Origin: an uncultured bacterium
GTDB taxonomy: Bacteria > Bacillota > Clostridia > Lachnospirales > Lachnospiraceae
Reading direction: 5' to 3'
Assembly (NCBI GenBank): GCA_937916345.1
Contig: CALFUE010000074.1
Coordinates: 1 to 14,580 of the forward strand
Length of the DNA stretch: 14,580 bases
The notes under the pieces were generated by a model that was not told the DNA's origin, ran no database searches, and was given only the letters and a program-made list of their open reading frames with translations. A program made the position numbers and the translations under genes. Of this stretch, positions 1 to 7,824 are shown one piece after another (position 1 is the stretch's first letter; the number at the start of each line of letters is the position of its first letter).

Positions 1-478
1 CTATGACGGATATCTCCAGCTGGAGAATGGCGTCGGTATGACGAGGCTTCTCATGAATGAATTCAGGAAAAGGCTTGAGGAACACAAAAATAAAAAGACG
101 GCTCCAAAGAAAAGAAAAGTTACTCTTGTGACGGGTGTTTTGGCGGCTCCGGTTATAGAGCTTCTTGTATCTGAACTGGAGAGAGCATTCCCTTTTATTA
201 CCGCGACCGTCATCCCGGTAAAAAACAGGTTTTTCGGTGAAAAGATCACCGTGACCGGACTTCTCACGGGATCGGATATACTCGATGCGCTGTGCGATAC
301 CGACACGGGGGATGAGATAATATTGCCGGATGTGACATTGCGCCGTGACGGCGAGGTGTTTTTGGACGATATGACTCTGGAGTTTTTTAGGGCGGGGCTG
401 GTAACTCCCGTCACGGTGGTCGGCCCCGGCGGAGATGAGCTGGTAGATATAATATTAAACACAGGGCAAAACTCATAA
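1..478 (+). CDS. DUF512 radical-SAM family protein, C-terminal part (5' end outside window)
   Basis: The frame is open from base 2 to the TAA at 476-478, so about 158 C-terminal residues are visible and the start lies upstream. The visible part opens with Y-x-G-Y-x-Q-L-E-N-G-V-G-M, a phrase typical of the DUF512 domain. It continues with LVTGVLAAP and a closing L-x-D-D-M-T-L-E segment. Family knowledge: full-length members are about 430-460 residues, with an N-terminal PDZ-like part, a radical-SAM-like iron-sulfur core and C-terminal DUF512. In Clostridia they usually sit beside the GTPase gene der. The cysteine cluster would lie upstream of the window, so catalytic competence cannot be judged. 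The biochemical role of the family is not established. The gene ends 87 nt before the transketolase start, and a promoter lies in that gap, so it is probably a separate unit. Confidence 0.85.
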   Translation, partial: YDGYLQLENGVGMTRLLMNEFRKRLEEHKNKKTAPKKRKVTLVTGVLAAPVIELLVSELERAFPFITATVIPVKNRFFGEKITVTGLLTGSDILDALCDTDTGDEIILPDVTLRRDGEVFLDDMTLEFFRAGLVTPVTVVGPGGDELVDIILNTGQNS

Positions 479-485
479 ATACGAC

Positions 486-515
486 TTGAACAGGCGTCAC
501 TTTATGTGTTAAAAT
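486..515 (+). promoter_or_regulatory. Sigma-A type promoter for the transketolase pair
   Basis: TTGAAC (486-491) and TAAAAT (510-515) are separated by 18 bp, and a TGT directly before the -10 (507-509) gives an extended -10 (TGn). Transcription would start near 522, leaving a leader of about 40 nt before the ATG at 566. It lies in the only intergenic space upstream of the transketolase genes. Pattern-based only. Confidence 0.6.
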
Positions 516-565
516 AGACGCAGTTTCGTGACACATTTCAGATTATATAGAAAGGGAGAATAGGC

Positions 566-1399
566 ATGACAGATCAGGAATTGATGAAGATCGCCGTTGA
601 TGTGCGCAAAGGTATCATAGACGGCGTACATGCGGCAAAGGCCGGACATCCGGGCGGCTCGTTGTCGGCTGCAGATATCTACACATATCTGTATTTTGAA
701 GAGATGAATATCGACCCGAAGGATCCGAAGGATCCAAAGAGGGACAGATTTGTCCTCTCAAAGGGGCATACGGCTCCTGGACTCTACTCGGTTCTCGCAA
801 ACAGAGGATATTTTCCTGTTGAGGATCTATTGACACTTCGCCATACAGGATCTCACCTTCAGGGTCATCCTTGTATGCAGCATACTCCCGGCGTAGACAT
901 GTCGTCAGGCTCGCTGGGTCAGGGCATTTCTGCCGCAGTTGGAATGGCGTTGAGCGCAAAGCTTTTTGGAGATGATTACAGAGTCTACACTCTCCTTGGC
1001 GACGGCGAGATAGAGGAAGGCCAGGTCTGGGAGGCCTCAATGTTCGCAGGTCACAGAAAGCTGGATAATCTGGTGGTCATAGTTGACAATAACGGTCTCC
1101 AGATAGACGGAAAGATCGACGATGTCTGCTCGCCCAATCCCATAGACAAGAAATTCGAGGCATTCAATTTCCATGTGATCAATATTGATGGAAATGACTT
1201 CGGAGAGCTGAGAAAAGCTTTCGAGGAAGCGAGAAACACAAAGGGTATGCCCACCGCTATTATTGCCCACACGCTAAAGGGTAAGGGAGTGTCCTTTATG
1301 GAGGGACAGGTTGGCTGGCATGGTAAGGCTCCGAATGACGAGGAGTACGCCATCGCAGTCGAGGATCTTAGAAAGGCAGGTGAGGCATTATGTCAGTAG
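566..1399 (+). CDS. Transketolase, N-terminal (TPP-binding) subunit
   Basis: This is the thiamine-diphosphate-binding half of transketolase (277 aa). With the next gene it forms the cytosolic pentose-phosphate enzyme that moves two-carbon ketol units between sugar phosphates. Visible family motifs are AGHPGG (H28), the SKGH motif (H68), and the TPP/Mg signature GDGEIEEGQ (D146) followed by the metal-binding NN pair (N175-N176). HTLKGKGV lies near the C-terminus. The length fits split transketolases, in which the roughly 630-residue enzyme is carried on two genes, as is common in Clostridia and archaea. The start is set by AAAGGGAG just upstream of the ATG. The stop overlaps the next gene by 10 nt, so the subunits are translationally coupled. 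A small oddity is a DPK-DPK-DPK triplet at residues 50-58, where relatives usually have a single NPK-like step. Confidence 0.95.
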   Translation: MTDQELMKIAVDVRKGIIDGVHAAKAGHPGGSLSAADIYTYLYFEEMNIDPKDPKDPKRDRFVLSKGHTAPGLYSVLANRGYFPVEDLLTLRHTGSHLQGHPCMQHTPGVDMSSGSLGQGISAAVGMALSAKLFGDDYRVYTLLGDGEIEEGQVWEASMFAGHRKLDNLVVIVDNNGLQIDGKIDDVCSPNPIDKKFEAFNFHVINIDGNDFGELRKAFEEARNTKGMPTAIIAHTLKGKGVSFMEGQVGWHGKAPNDEEYAIAVEDLRKAGEALCQ

Positions 1400-2328
1400 G
1401 AGATAAGATAGCGACTCGCGCCAGCTATGGTAACGCTTTGGCTGAGCTCGGGAAAGAAAAGACCGATTTCGTGGTACTTGACGCAGACCTTGCGGCAGCC
1501 ACACAGACAGGCATATTCAAGAAAGCCTTCCCCGACAGACATATCGACTGTGGTATCGCAGAGGGCAATATGATGGGTATAGCCGCAGGCATCGCTACCA
1601 CTGGAAAGGTTGCATTCGCTTCCACCTTTGCCATGTTTGCGGCAGGGCGTGCCTTTGAGCAGGTAAGAAATTCCATCGGATATCCCCACCTGAATGTCAA
1701 GATCGGCGCGACTCACGCAGGAGTGTCAGTCGGCGAGGACGGAGCCAGCCATCAGTGCAACGAGGATCTTGCGCTCATGAGGACAATACCCGGTATGACC
1801 ATAATCAATCCCGCTGATGATACAGAGGCGAGAGCCGCTGTATTCGCAGCCTATGAGACAGACGGACCTGTATACATGAGATTCGGCAGGATGGCAGTGC
1901 CGGTGATTAACGACCCTGACACCTACAAATTTGAAGTAGGAAAGGGTGTTGAGATGAGGAGTGGATCAGATGTGACGATAATCGCCACGGGAATTTGTGT
2001 ATCAAGCGCTCTCGAAGCGGCCGAAAAGCTGTCGAAGGACGGTATCGATGCCAGAGTCATAAACATCCACACCATAAAGCCCATCGATAAGGACATCATC
2101 ATAAAGGCGGCAAAAGAGACAAAGATGATCTTCACCGCTGAGGAGCATTCTGTTATCGGAGGTCTGGGCGGAGCGGTTTGCGAGGTTCTCTCCGAGAACT
2201 GCCCTGCAAAGGTAAAGCGCATCGGTATGTATGATGTATTCGGAGAGTCGGGTCCCGCAGCGGAGCTGATAAAGAAATACGGACTCGACGGCGACGGAAT
2301 TGCAGATACAGTTAAGAAATCACTTTAA
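1390..2328 (+). CDS. Transketolase, C-terminal (pyrimidine-binding) subunit
   Basis: This is the partner half of the split transketolase (312 aa). It carries the pyrimidine-binding domain and the C-terminal domain. The catalytic glutamate that activates the TPP cofactor is E58 in GIAEGNM. H121 in GASHQ is a conserved substrate or phosphate contact in the family. The C-terminal half has the usual IATG and EEHS...GGLGG blocks. Length and order of blocks match clostridial C-subunits. The close relative DXS is a single roughly 620-residue chain, so the split arrangement favours transketolase. The ATG lies inside the end of the N-subunit gene, with GGTGAGG (1379-1385) as ribosome binding site. The reading frame ends 9 nt before a strong hairpin that closes the unit. 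Confidence 0.95.
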   Translation: MSVGDKIATRASYGNALAELGKEKTDFVVLDADLAAATQTGIFKKAFPDRHIDCGIAEGNMMGIAAGIATTGKVAFASTFAMFAAGRAFEQVRNSIGYPHLNVKIGATHAGVSVGEDGASHQCNEDLALMRTIPGMTIINPADDTEARAAVFAAYETDGPVYMRFGRMAVPVINDPDTYKFEVGKGVEMRSGSDVTIIATGICVSSALEAAEKLSKDGIDARVINIHTIKPIDKDIIIKAAKETKMIFTAEEHSVIGGLGGAVCEVLSENCPAKVKRIGMYDVFGESGPAAELIKKYGLDGDGIADTVKKSL

Positions 2329-2336
2329 TATCAGTG

Positions 2337-2367
2337 TTAAAGCCGGGCGGATATGACCCGGCTTTAA
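2337..2367 (+). terminator. Intrinsic terminator after the transketolase genes
   Basis: A perfect 11-bp stem, TTAAAGCCGGG (2337-2347) with CCCGGCTTTAA (2357-2367), closes a 9-nt loop. The U tract is short and lies inside the stem, so termination may be leaky. It falls right after the transketolase stop and before the next start. The symmetrical A/T ends would let it act in either direction. Confidence 0.7.
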
Positions 2368-2381
2368 CTATGTTAGGACCT

Positions 2382-4147
2382 ATGAAAAAAGATATTTGCT
2401 GCATTTTAACTGCGCTGCTTGTAATTACGGGCTGCGGCGCGGTGGATGAAAATATATATTACGATTATGACGAGGTGACGGAAGATGGCGCAGTGGGCGG
2501 GAACCTCCCCCTACCCTCCGTGATATCAGAGGAAGAGGATTTCTTTGATGAGGAGACTATGGAAGTTACCGGGGAAGAAGAAACGAGTATTGAAGTATGC
2601 CTGGGGGAGGGGATAGCATCCCTTGATCCGGCTGAGGCATACGGGATTGAGGAGGAGAGCTATATCCTTCATATTTTTGAGGGATTGATGAGATATAAGG
2701 CTTCCGGAAAGTCTGTTTACGGAAATGAAGATATATTTTACGCTAAATGCGTCTACGGAATCGCCTCGGTCGTAGAGGTATCTGAGGATCAGCTGACCTA
2801 TACCTTCAGCCTGAGGGATGATGTGTACTGGAGTGACGGCGAAAGGGTAAAGGCGGAGGATTTTGTCTATTCCTGGAGGCGGCTCATCACCCCGCAGAAC
2901 GGCTTTGAAAAAGGGGATATATTAAACGGCATAGTAAAGAATGCGACTGAAATTTATACGGGTGAAGTGGGGGCATCGGCTCTGTGTGTCTATGCGGATG
3001 ACGAAGCGACCTTCAGGGTGGAGCTTGAGGCGCCGTGCCCATATTTTCTGCGGCTGACCTGCGATGCCGCGCTGGTTCCGCTCCGCATGGATATAATGGA
3101 GGGATTAAAGAACCCATTATCCGGCGCACCGATAGTCACAAACGGTCCCTTTGCGGTGGATCATATCGATGAGACCGGTCTTTTTCTGGCAGGAAACGAA
3201 AAAAGTCATGTAGCCGCAGCTTCAGAGCTGCTGGAATTTTTGTTTATGGATGTGGACAGTGCGGTTGATGAATTTAACGCAAAAAGGATTAATTTTGTGG
3301 CGGACACCTATTCGGATGAAATGGCAAATGTCACGGATAAGTCTGCGTACAGAGAGCTTCCCGGGACAGACACCACCTTTCTTACAGTGAACCGGGACAG
3401 GATACGCGATTACAGGGTGGTGCTTGCCATGGCTCTTGCCATAGACAGGGATGCGCTGTGCGACAGGGTTTTTGAGGGTGCTGCAATGCCGTTGTATGGT
3501 ATGGTGCCGAGGGGGATCACATCATCCTCAAAAAAGGATTATTCTGAGAGCTTTTTTCCGGAGGGAGCCCTGATAAATGCCGCAATGACGGTCTGTCCCG
3601 ACGCGGATCTGTCCACCTGTGAGGGCAGGTGTGCCCTGTTCAGCTGCTGGAACAATGCAGGAAGGAGGGGACTTTTTCATCGGATGCGGAAATCTCCTTT
3701 ATATACAACAAGTACGCCATAAACAAGAGGGCGGCGAAGCTTATAAAGAAAAACCTGACCGGGGTTTTGGGGTTGAATATCGTCTTAAAGGAGTATGAGC
3801 TTGGAGAGTATGTAAAGGCGCTGGCCACCTCGGATTTCGATATCGCAAGGATGAATACGGATTCCTTTGTGGATGACCCTGGACCGTATTTTTCAATGTT
3901 TACAAAGGACAGCGCGTATAATTACGGCAGATTCTACAATTACGAATTCGAGAGCGGGGTGAAAAACGCGAAGATGCCCCCGCCGTCAAAGGAGAGGGAT
4001 GAGATGAATGTTCTCGCTGAGAATGCCATGTTTTTGGAGAGAGCCTTCGGGTGCATACCCCTGTGCCAAAGGGTAAACAAGCTTATGGCGGATGGGCAGA
4101 CCCTTGATTTTTGCTACTGTGCCTGCGGTCTTTATCTGTTTTTTTAG
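2382..4147 (+). pseudogene. Oligopeptide-type ABC solute-binding lipoprotein (SBP_bac_5), frameshifted
   Basis: Two frames together encode one extracytoplasmic peptide-binding lipoprotein of about 588 aa, the normal family size. The start is MKKD, followed by a short hydrophobic stretch and the lipobox I-T-G-C, so the protein would be lipid-anchored at the cysteine. Family blocks are LDPAEAYG...HIFEGLMRY, WSDGERVKAEDFVYSWRRL and VLAMALAIDRDAL. The first frame loses similarity after about 3630 and stops at 3722. The homologous tail (QLLEQC, the Y-N-K segment, FDIARMN...DDPGPYF, ERAFGCIPL) continues in the -1 frame to 4147. That frame has a stop at 3620-3622, so the change lies between 3620 and about 3640 and fits loss of one base. 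The well-kept downstream frame points to a recent mutation or a sequencing error. No oppBCDF genes are nearby. The sortase gene follows after 16 nt. Confidence 0.8.
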
Positions 4148-4163
4148 AGCGGGAGATGTATAG

Positions 4164-5093
4164 ATGGAAGGAAAACGGGGAAAAATTTTTTATGATATTC
4201 TCCTTGTGCTCGGGATAACGCTTCTCATTGGGGCTGTCATATATTTTTATTTCTTCTACAAGGATTACTCCGATGCCATGCAGGAGTACGCGCAGATATC
4301 GGATGAGTACACTGTTACCGCAAAGGATCGGCCTGAGGAAAATGAGGATGAGCCGGAATATACCTTTGTGAGTGAGGATGACAGTGAAAGCGCGGTTTAT
4401 GACACTAAAGAAACAGATGAGACTGAGGTGGTTCAGGGATCAGCTCCGGTGCATCACATAGACTACTTCAAGGGGGATATCTCGCGAAAACGCCTTCTCC
4501 CGGTTGTTGTGACTCCATGGTATGAGCTTATCAGTGTAAATGTAGCCGGCTTAAAGCGCAGAAATGCCGATGTCAGGGGCTGGATTTTTTTTGAGAACGA
4601 CGATATATCATATCCGATCCTGCAGGGGACTGACAATGAGCACTATCTGAATGTGACAATATCCGGGGCGGCGTCAAAGGCAGGCTCCATATTTATGGAT
4701 TATGATAATGCCCCCGATCTCTCTGATATGCGGACAGTTATCTACGGCCACAATATGCGAAACACCAGCATGTTCGGAAAGCTGAAGTATTACAAATACC
4801 CCGGATACTATGAGGATAACAGATATTTTCAGATCATCACGGAATCTCATCTGTACAGATACGAGATCTTTTCCTGCTTCGACATAGCGGATACTCAGGT
4901 GGATATGGTGAAGACCGATTATGAAGCGAACGAGGATTACAGGCTCTTTATCGATCATCTGAAGAACAAGTCCTCCATCAGGGACAATCTGTATACATCC
5001 GAGAATACAAAGACAGTTTCCCTTGTCACCTGTTCCAATACCGGCAGGAGACTTATGGTTACGGGAGCTCTCGTGGAGAGTGTAAACCGCTGA
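4164..5093 (+). CDS. srtB: Class B sortase
   Basis: This is a membrane-anchored cysteine transpeptidase (309 aa) that would attach secreted proteins to the cell wall or join pilin-like subunits. There is one N-terminal membrane segment (about residues 11-32), an acidic D/E-rich linker (about 45-85), and then the sortase barrel. Catalytic residues are visible: H196 in YGHNM, C290 in SLVTCSN, and an arginine at R296 or R297 seven residues after the cysteine. The long segment between His and Cys and the W-I-x-F...Y-P-I-L-Q-G entry are typical of class B rather than class A or C. GGGAG (4151-4155) lies 8 nt before the ATG. No substrate with a sorting signal is visible in the window, so the target is unknown. 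It is probably co-transcribed with the lipoprotein gene. The symbol reflects the class only. Confidence 0.88.
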   Translation: MEGKRGKIFYDILLVLGITLLIGAVIYFYFFYKDYSDAMQEYAQISDEYTVTAKDRPEENEDEPEYTFVSEDDSESAVYDTKETDETEVVQGSAPVHHIDYFKGDISRKRLLPVVVTPWYELISVNVAGLKRRNADVRGWIFFENDDISYPILQGTDNEHYLNVTISGAASKAGSIFMDYDNAPDLSDMRTVIYGHNMRNTSMFGKLKYYKYPGYYEDNRYFQIITESHLYRYEIFSCFDIADTQVDMVKTDYEANEDYRLFIDHLKNKSSIRDNLYTSENTKTVSLVTCSNTGRRLMVTGALVESVNR

Positions 5094-5103
5094 CATCATT
5101 TGT

Positions 5104-5132
5104 TTGCTTTTCCACTTGGGATATGGTATGAT
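5104..5132 (+). promoter_or_regulatory. Promoter of the signalling operon
   Basis: TTGCTT (5104-5109) and TATGAT (5127-5132) are 17 bp apart, with TGG directly before the -10 (extended -10). It lies in the 68-nt gap after the sortase gene and about 30 nt before the kinase start. No terminator is visible between the sortase gene and this site, so read-through is also possible. Confidence 0.55.
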
Positions 5133-5161
5133 AATTGTTGTTTTTTACTTATGGAGGTCTC

Positions 5162-6628
5162 ATGATCACGAAGGACAGTGAATTCTTAGACAAGCTCATG
5201 GAGGAGAGCCGGGAGCTCATCATGCTCTTTGATGCGGGGGGACAGATGGTATTTGCCAATGCCATGGCACTTAAGGAGTTGGATTACCCTGAGGGTACTG
5301 ATGTATTTATATGGGATGTGTTTCCCACCGGCTTCGAAAAGACGGCCGAAGGATTTCGGGCGATAGAGCTGATCAGCGAGATATCCGATCTCATGGCATA
5401 CCGCGGAAACCGCACCTGCCTCCATGTAAAGGCCAGGTATATCGAGCGCGAGGACAAGACGGACAGCGCCTGGAGATATATGATAATAGCTACGGACAGT
5501 ACTGCTGAGGATATGTACGAGAAGCAGAGCCGTCTCGCGGCTGCCGAGAACGAAAAGGCCTTAAAGGTAAAAAATGAGTTTGTGGCGAATGTGACTCACG
5601 AGCTGCGTACTCCCGTAAACGGAATACAGGGAAATACCATAGCGCTCATTGAGATGGAGAGCGATCCTGAGAAACTTCGCATCCTGAATCTGGTGGAGCG
5701 AGGATGCAGAGATATGCATCATATCATAAACAATATACTGGATTTCTCAAAGATAGACGCGGGCAAATTCGAGATAGATGCAAAGGAATTCAACCTCAGG
5801 GAGATGCTGGATTACATCAAGAATTCACACTCCTACAAGATAACCGAGAAGGGCTTAAACTTATTTTTTACCATATCGCCCGATGTGCCGAGGATAGTCA
5901 TAGGAGATGACCTTAGAATAACGCAGATATTGAACAATCTCCTCAGCAATGCAACAAAGTTTACCGAGGTCGGAAAGATCATGTGCGAGTGCGTAAAGAC
6001 CGCGCAGGTAGGAAAAAGAGTAGAGCTTTTCTTCATTGTGATAGACACAGGCATCGGAATGACCAGAGAAGCCGCCTCAAAGCTCTTCAACAGCTTTACC
6101 CAGGTGGACTCCGGTATCTCCAGAAAGTACGGGGGAACGGGTCTTGGACTCTACATCGCAAAGAGCCTTGTTGAGATGATGGGCGGTACTATAAATGCGG
6201 AGAGCGAGCCTGGGAAGGGAACGACCTTTACATTTTCCATATGGGTGGATCTGCCAGAGGGAGAGTACAAGGAGAACGACGTCTTCGAGAAGAAGAGCCA
6301 CGACACCATATTGGAGTCCCTGAGGAACCAGAATATGGCTGCCGATGAGAACGAGGAGATGGAATTCGGTACCAGATCCAATATCGATGAGATAGAGAAA
6401 CGAATGTCAAAGCTCATGCTCTGTGTGGAGATGGGCAATTTTGAGAAGGCGGAGAGCTTTATTGGAAGCATCAGAACCATGACGATGAACGCCCCGCAGG
6501 AAATAAGGAGCATCTGTCTGAAGCTGAAGATGGCGATTCAGAAGGAAGATCACGACGGAGTGGTGGATGCCTATGAGAAATTCGCTGAGGTGCTCTCCGT
6601 TAAAAAAAGTGAACTGGAGACAAGCTGA
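5162..6628 (+). CDS. Soluble PAS-like sensor histidine kinase
   Basis: This is a cytoplasmic HisKA-type kinase of 488 aa with no membrane segment. Residues about 1-120 look like a PAS-type sensor (ELIMLFDAGGQMVFAN, then EDKTDSAWRYMIIATDST). A short coiled linker leads to the H-box NVTHELRTPVNG with phospho-acceptor H146. The ATPase domain has the N-box asparagine N263 (LLSNATKF), D295 in DTGIGM, and GGTGLGL. After the ATPase domain comes a roughly 100-residue helical tail without a receiver or HPt histidine. The start chosen is the ATG at 5162, because GGAGGT (5153-5158) precedes it. An in-frame start at 5135 would overlap the promoter -10. The stop overlaps the next ATG (TGATG), so the kinase is translationally coupled to the receiver/HD-GYP gene, its likely phosphotransfer partner. 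Confidence 0.9.
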   Translation: MITKDSEFLDKLMEESRELIMLFDAGGQMVFANAMALKELDYPEGTDVFIWDVFPTGFEKTAEGFRAIELISEISDLMAYRGNRTCLHVKARYIEREDKTDSAWRYMIIATDSTAEDMYEKQSRLAAAENEKALKVKNEFVANVTHELRTPVNGIQGNTIALIEMESDPEKLRILNLVERGCRDMHHIINNILDFSKIDAGKFEIDAKEFNLREMLDYIKNSHSYKITEKGLNLFFTISPDVPRIVIGDDLRITQILNNLLSNATKFTEVGKIMCECVKTAQVGKRVELFFIVIDTGIGMTREAASKLFNSFTQVDSGISRKYGGTGLGLYIAKSLVEMMGGTINAESEPGKGTTFTFSIWVDLPEGEYKENDVFEKKSHDTILESLRNQNMAADENEEMEFGTRSNIDEIEKRMSKLMLCVEMGNFEKAESFIGSIRTMTMNAPQEIRSICLKLKMAIQKEDHDGVVDAYEKFAEVLSVKKSELETS

Positions 6629-7686
6629 TGAGTGATGAAAAACAGCGCGTCCTGGTGGTAGACGACATAGAGTCGAACAGATTTATATTGAGGACTATGG
6701 TTTCAGAGATGGGGCATGTGCCCATTCTGGCTGAGAATGGATCCCAGGCTGTCAGGATCGTGGAAAGGATGAAGCCTTCTCTGGTGCTTCTGGATATATC
6801 CATGCCGGAGATGGACGGATATGAGGTCTGCAGCATTCTGAAGGGAAATGTTGAGACCAGGGACATACCCATCATATTTATATCTGGCTATGATGATGTG
6901 GAGGACATAGAAAAGGGATTTATGGTGGGGGGAGATGATTACATAACAAAGCCCCTGATACCTGCCATAGTAAAGAGTCGTATAAAGGTTCAGCTGAGGG
7001 CTTACGCTAAGACAATGGATCTTGAGGCGGCAAACAGAAAGCTCTCCGTTACCCTGAGCGCCCAGACCAATCAGCTGGAGGCCGAAAAGAAGGCCGTGCT
7101 GTCATCTCTTGCAAAGATCGCCAGAGCGAATTCACAGTATGATGACGAGTATTTAGAGAGGGTTTCTCACAACTGCAGGACTCTTGCCACGGCGCTTCAG
7201 CTGTCCCAGGAGTACGAGGGTGTCATATCCGATACTTTTGTGGATACGCTGGCAATGGCGTCGACCCTCTGTGACATAGGCAATGTGGCGATTCCAAAGG
7301 ACATTCTCGCAAAGAAGGGGCCTTTGACCGCGGAGGAGTTTGAGCAGATGAAGCAGCATTGTCATATCGGAGAGACGATGCTCATAGACATGAATACGAC
7401 TGCTGACTATAATGATTTTCTCACCATGGCTTCCGAGATCGCCGGAAATCATCACGAGAATTTCGACGGCTCCGGATATCCTAGAGGAAGGAAGGGCTCG
7501 GAGATACCCCTTTCTGCCCAGATAGTTTCTGTCGTAATGGTATACTGCGCCCTGACCGAGGATCGCTCATTCCGTGACGCCTATTCGAGTGATGTGGCCT
7601 TTGATATCATGGATAAAGAAGCCGATATCAGATACAACAAACCAATCTATGAAGCTTTAAAGAAAATATCAAGACTTTTAAGATAA
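6628..7686 (+). CDS. Response regulator with degenerate HD-GYP domain
   Basis: A 352-aa two-domain protein. The N-terminal receiver (about 5-125) has the acidic pair D12-D13, phospho-acceptor D56 (LLDISMPEMDG) and K108 (YITKP). A coiled linker (about 128-160) leads to an HD-GYP domain (about 160-350). Family knowledge: HD-GYP proteins use a metal centre to hydrolyse cyclic di-GMP. Kept here are H181, H244, the HHE and DGSGYP block (275-285). Lost are the signature His of HDIGK, which reads CDIGN (C215, D216), and both aspartates of the usual A-D-x-F-D-A-L block, which reads V-M-V-Y-C-A-L (M304, C307). I infer that hydrolysis is weak or absent and that the domain may bind ligand or partner instead. 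It is coupled to the kinase gene upstream. The insertion element begins at its stop codon. Confidence 0.88.
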   Translation: MSDEKQRVLVVDDIESNRFILRTMVSEMGHVPILAENGSQAVRIVERMKPSLVLLDISMPEMDGYEVCSILKGNVETRDIPIIFISGYDDVEDIEKGFMVGGDDYITKPLIPAIVKSRIKVQLRAYAKTMDLEAANRKLSVTLSAQTNQLEAEKKAVLSSLAKIARANSQYDDEYLERVSHNCRTLATALQLSQEYEGVISDTFVDTLAMASTLCDIGNVAIPKDILAKKGPLTAEEFEQMKQHCHIGETMLIDMNTTADYNDFLTMASEIAGNHHENFDGSGYPRGRKGSEIPLSAQIVSVVMVYCALTEDRSFRDAYSSDVAFDIMDKEADIRYNKPIYEALKKISRLLR

Positions 7687-7689
7687 AAC
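7682..7689 (+). repeat. Left copy of flanking direct repeat GATAAAAC
   Basis: GATAAAAC occurs at 7682-7689 and again at 7823-7830, directly flanking the inverted-repeat element. It is the expected footprint of a target-site duplication of 6 to 8 bp; the outer G and C may belong to the element ends. The left copy contains the TAA stop of the HD-GYP gene (7684-7686). Confidence 0.7.
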
Positions 7690-7823
7690 GTAACTGTTCA
7701 GTATAGGCCGAAGCACTTGTTGCTGAGGACGTACACCAGTGATTCAACAGGCAAAAACCCCATCGCCGCAGGCGATTTCGCATGGATTTTTGCTCGTATC
7801 TGTGAAGGTACTGAACAGATACG
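7689..7823. mobile_element. MITE-like non-coding insertion element (about 135 bp)
   Basis: Terminal inverted repeats CGTAACTGTTCAGTA (7689-7703) and TACTGAACAGATACG (7809-7823) pair at 14 of 15 positions. The interior has no plausible gene. It holds a palindrome at 7751-7793: GCAAAAA with TTTTTGC, CCAT with ATGG, and CGCC-GCA-GGCG at the tip. GATAAAAC flanks both ends. Removing the element and one repeat gives a 25-nt gap between the HD-GYP stop and the receiver start, in line with the short spacing elsewhere in the operon. Together this fits a miniature inverted-repeat transposable element mobilised in trans. A resident structured RNA is the alternative. No transposase is in the window, and I cannot test copy number. 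Confidence 0.72.
7751..7793 (+). other. Internal palindrome of the element (RNA hairpin potential)
   Basis: Outer arms GCAAAAA (7751-7757) and TTTTTGC (7787-7793) pair perfectly. CCAT (7760-7763) pairs with ATGG (7782-7785) across a small internal loop, and CGCC (7764-7767) pairs with GGCG (7771-7774) around GCA. The right arm carries an unpaired ATTTCGC. The five-T run inside the outer arm is not a terminator tail. Confidence 0.6.
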
Positions 7824-7824
7824 A
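7794..7824 (+). other. Hairpin competing for the right inverted repeat
   Basis: TCGTATCTGT (7794-7803) pairs perfectly with ACAGATACGA (7815-7824) over 10 bp around an 11-nt loop. The 3' arm is the same sequence that pairs with the left terminal repeat at 7689-7703, so the two structures exclude each other in RNA or single-stranded DNA. Confidence 0.6.

Noticed and set aside
1..462. Long minus-strand open frame over the first gene.
   Set aside because: It is antisense to a recognisable DUF512 domain, and the translation is low-complexity Ser/Val/Thr.
1390..2328. 1-deoxy-xylulose-5-phosphate synthase as an alternative to the transketolase C-subunit.
   Set aside because: DXS is a single fused chain of about 620 residues. 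Two genes of 277 and 312 codons with a 10-nt overlap are typical of split transketolase.
2334..2381. Upstream in-frame start for the peptide-binding lipoprotein.
   Set aside because: It would place the terminator hairpin inside the coding region and bury the signal peptide. The start at 2382 gives a standard lipoprotein signal with lipobox.
3600..3722. Programmed -1 ribosomal frameshift in the lipoprotein gene.
   Set aside because: There is no slippery heptamer and no strong downstream stem in the 3620-3640 overlap, and this family is not known to use frameshifting.
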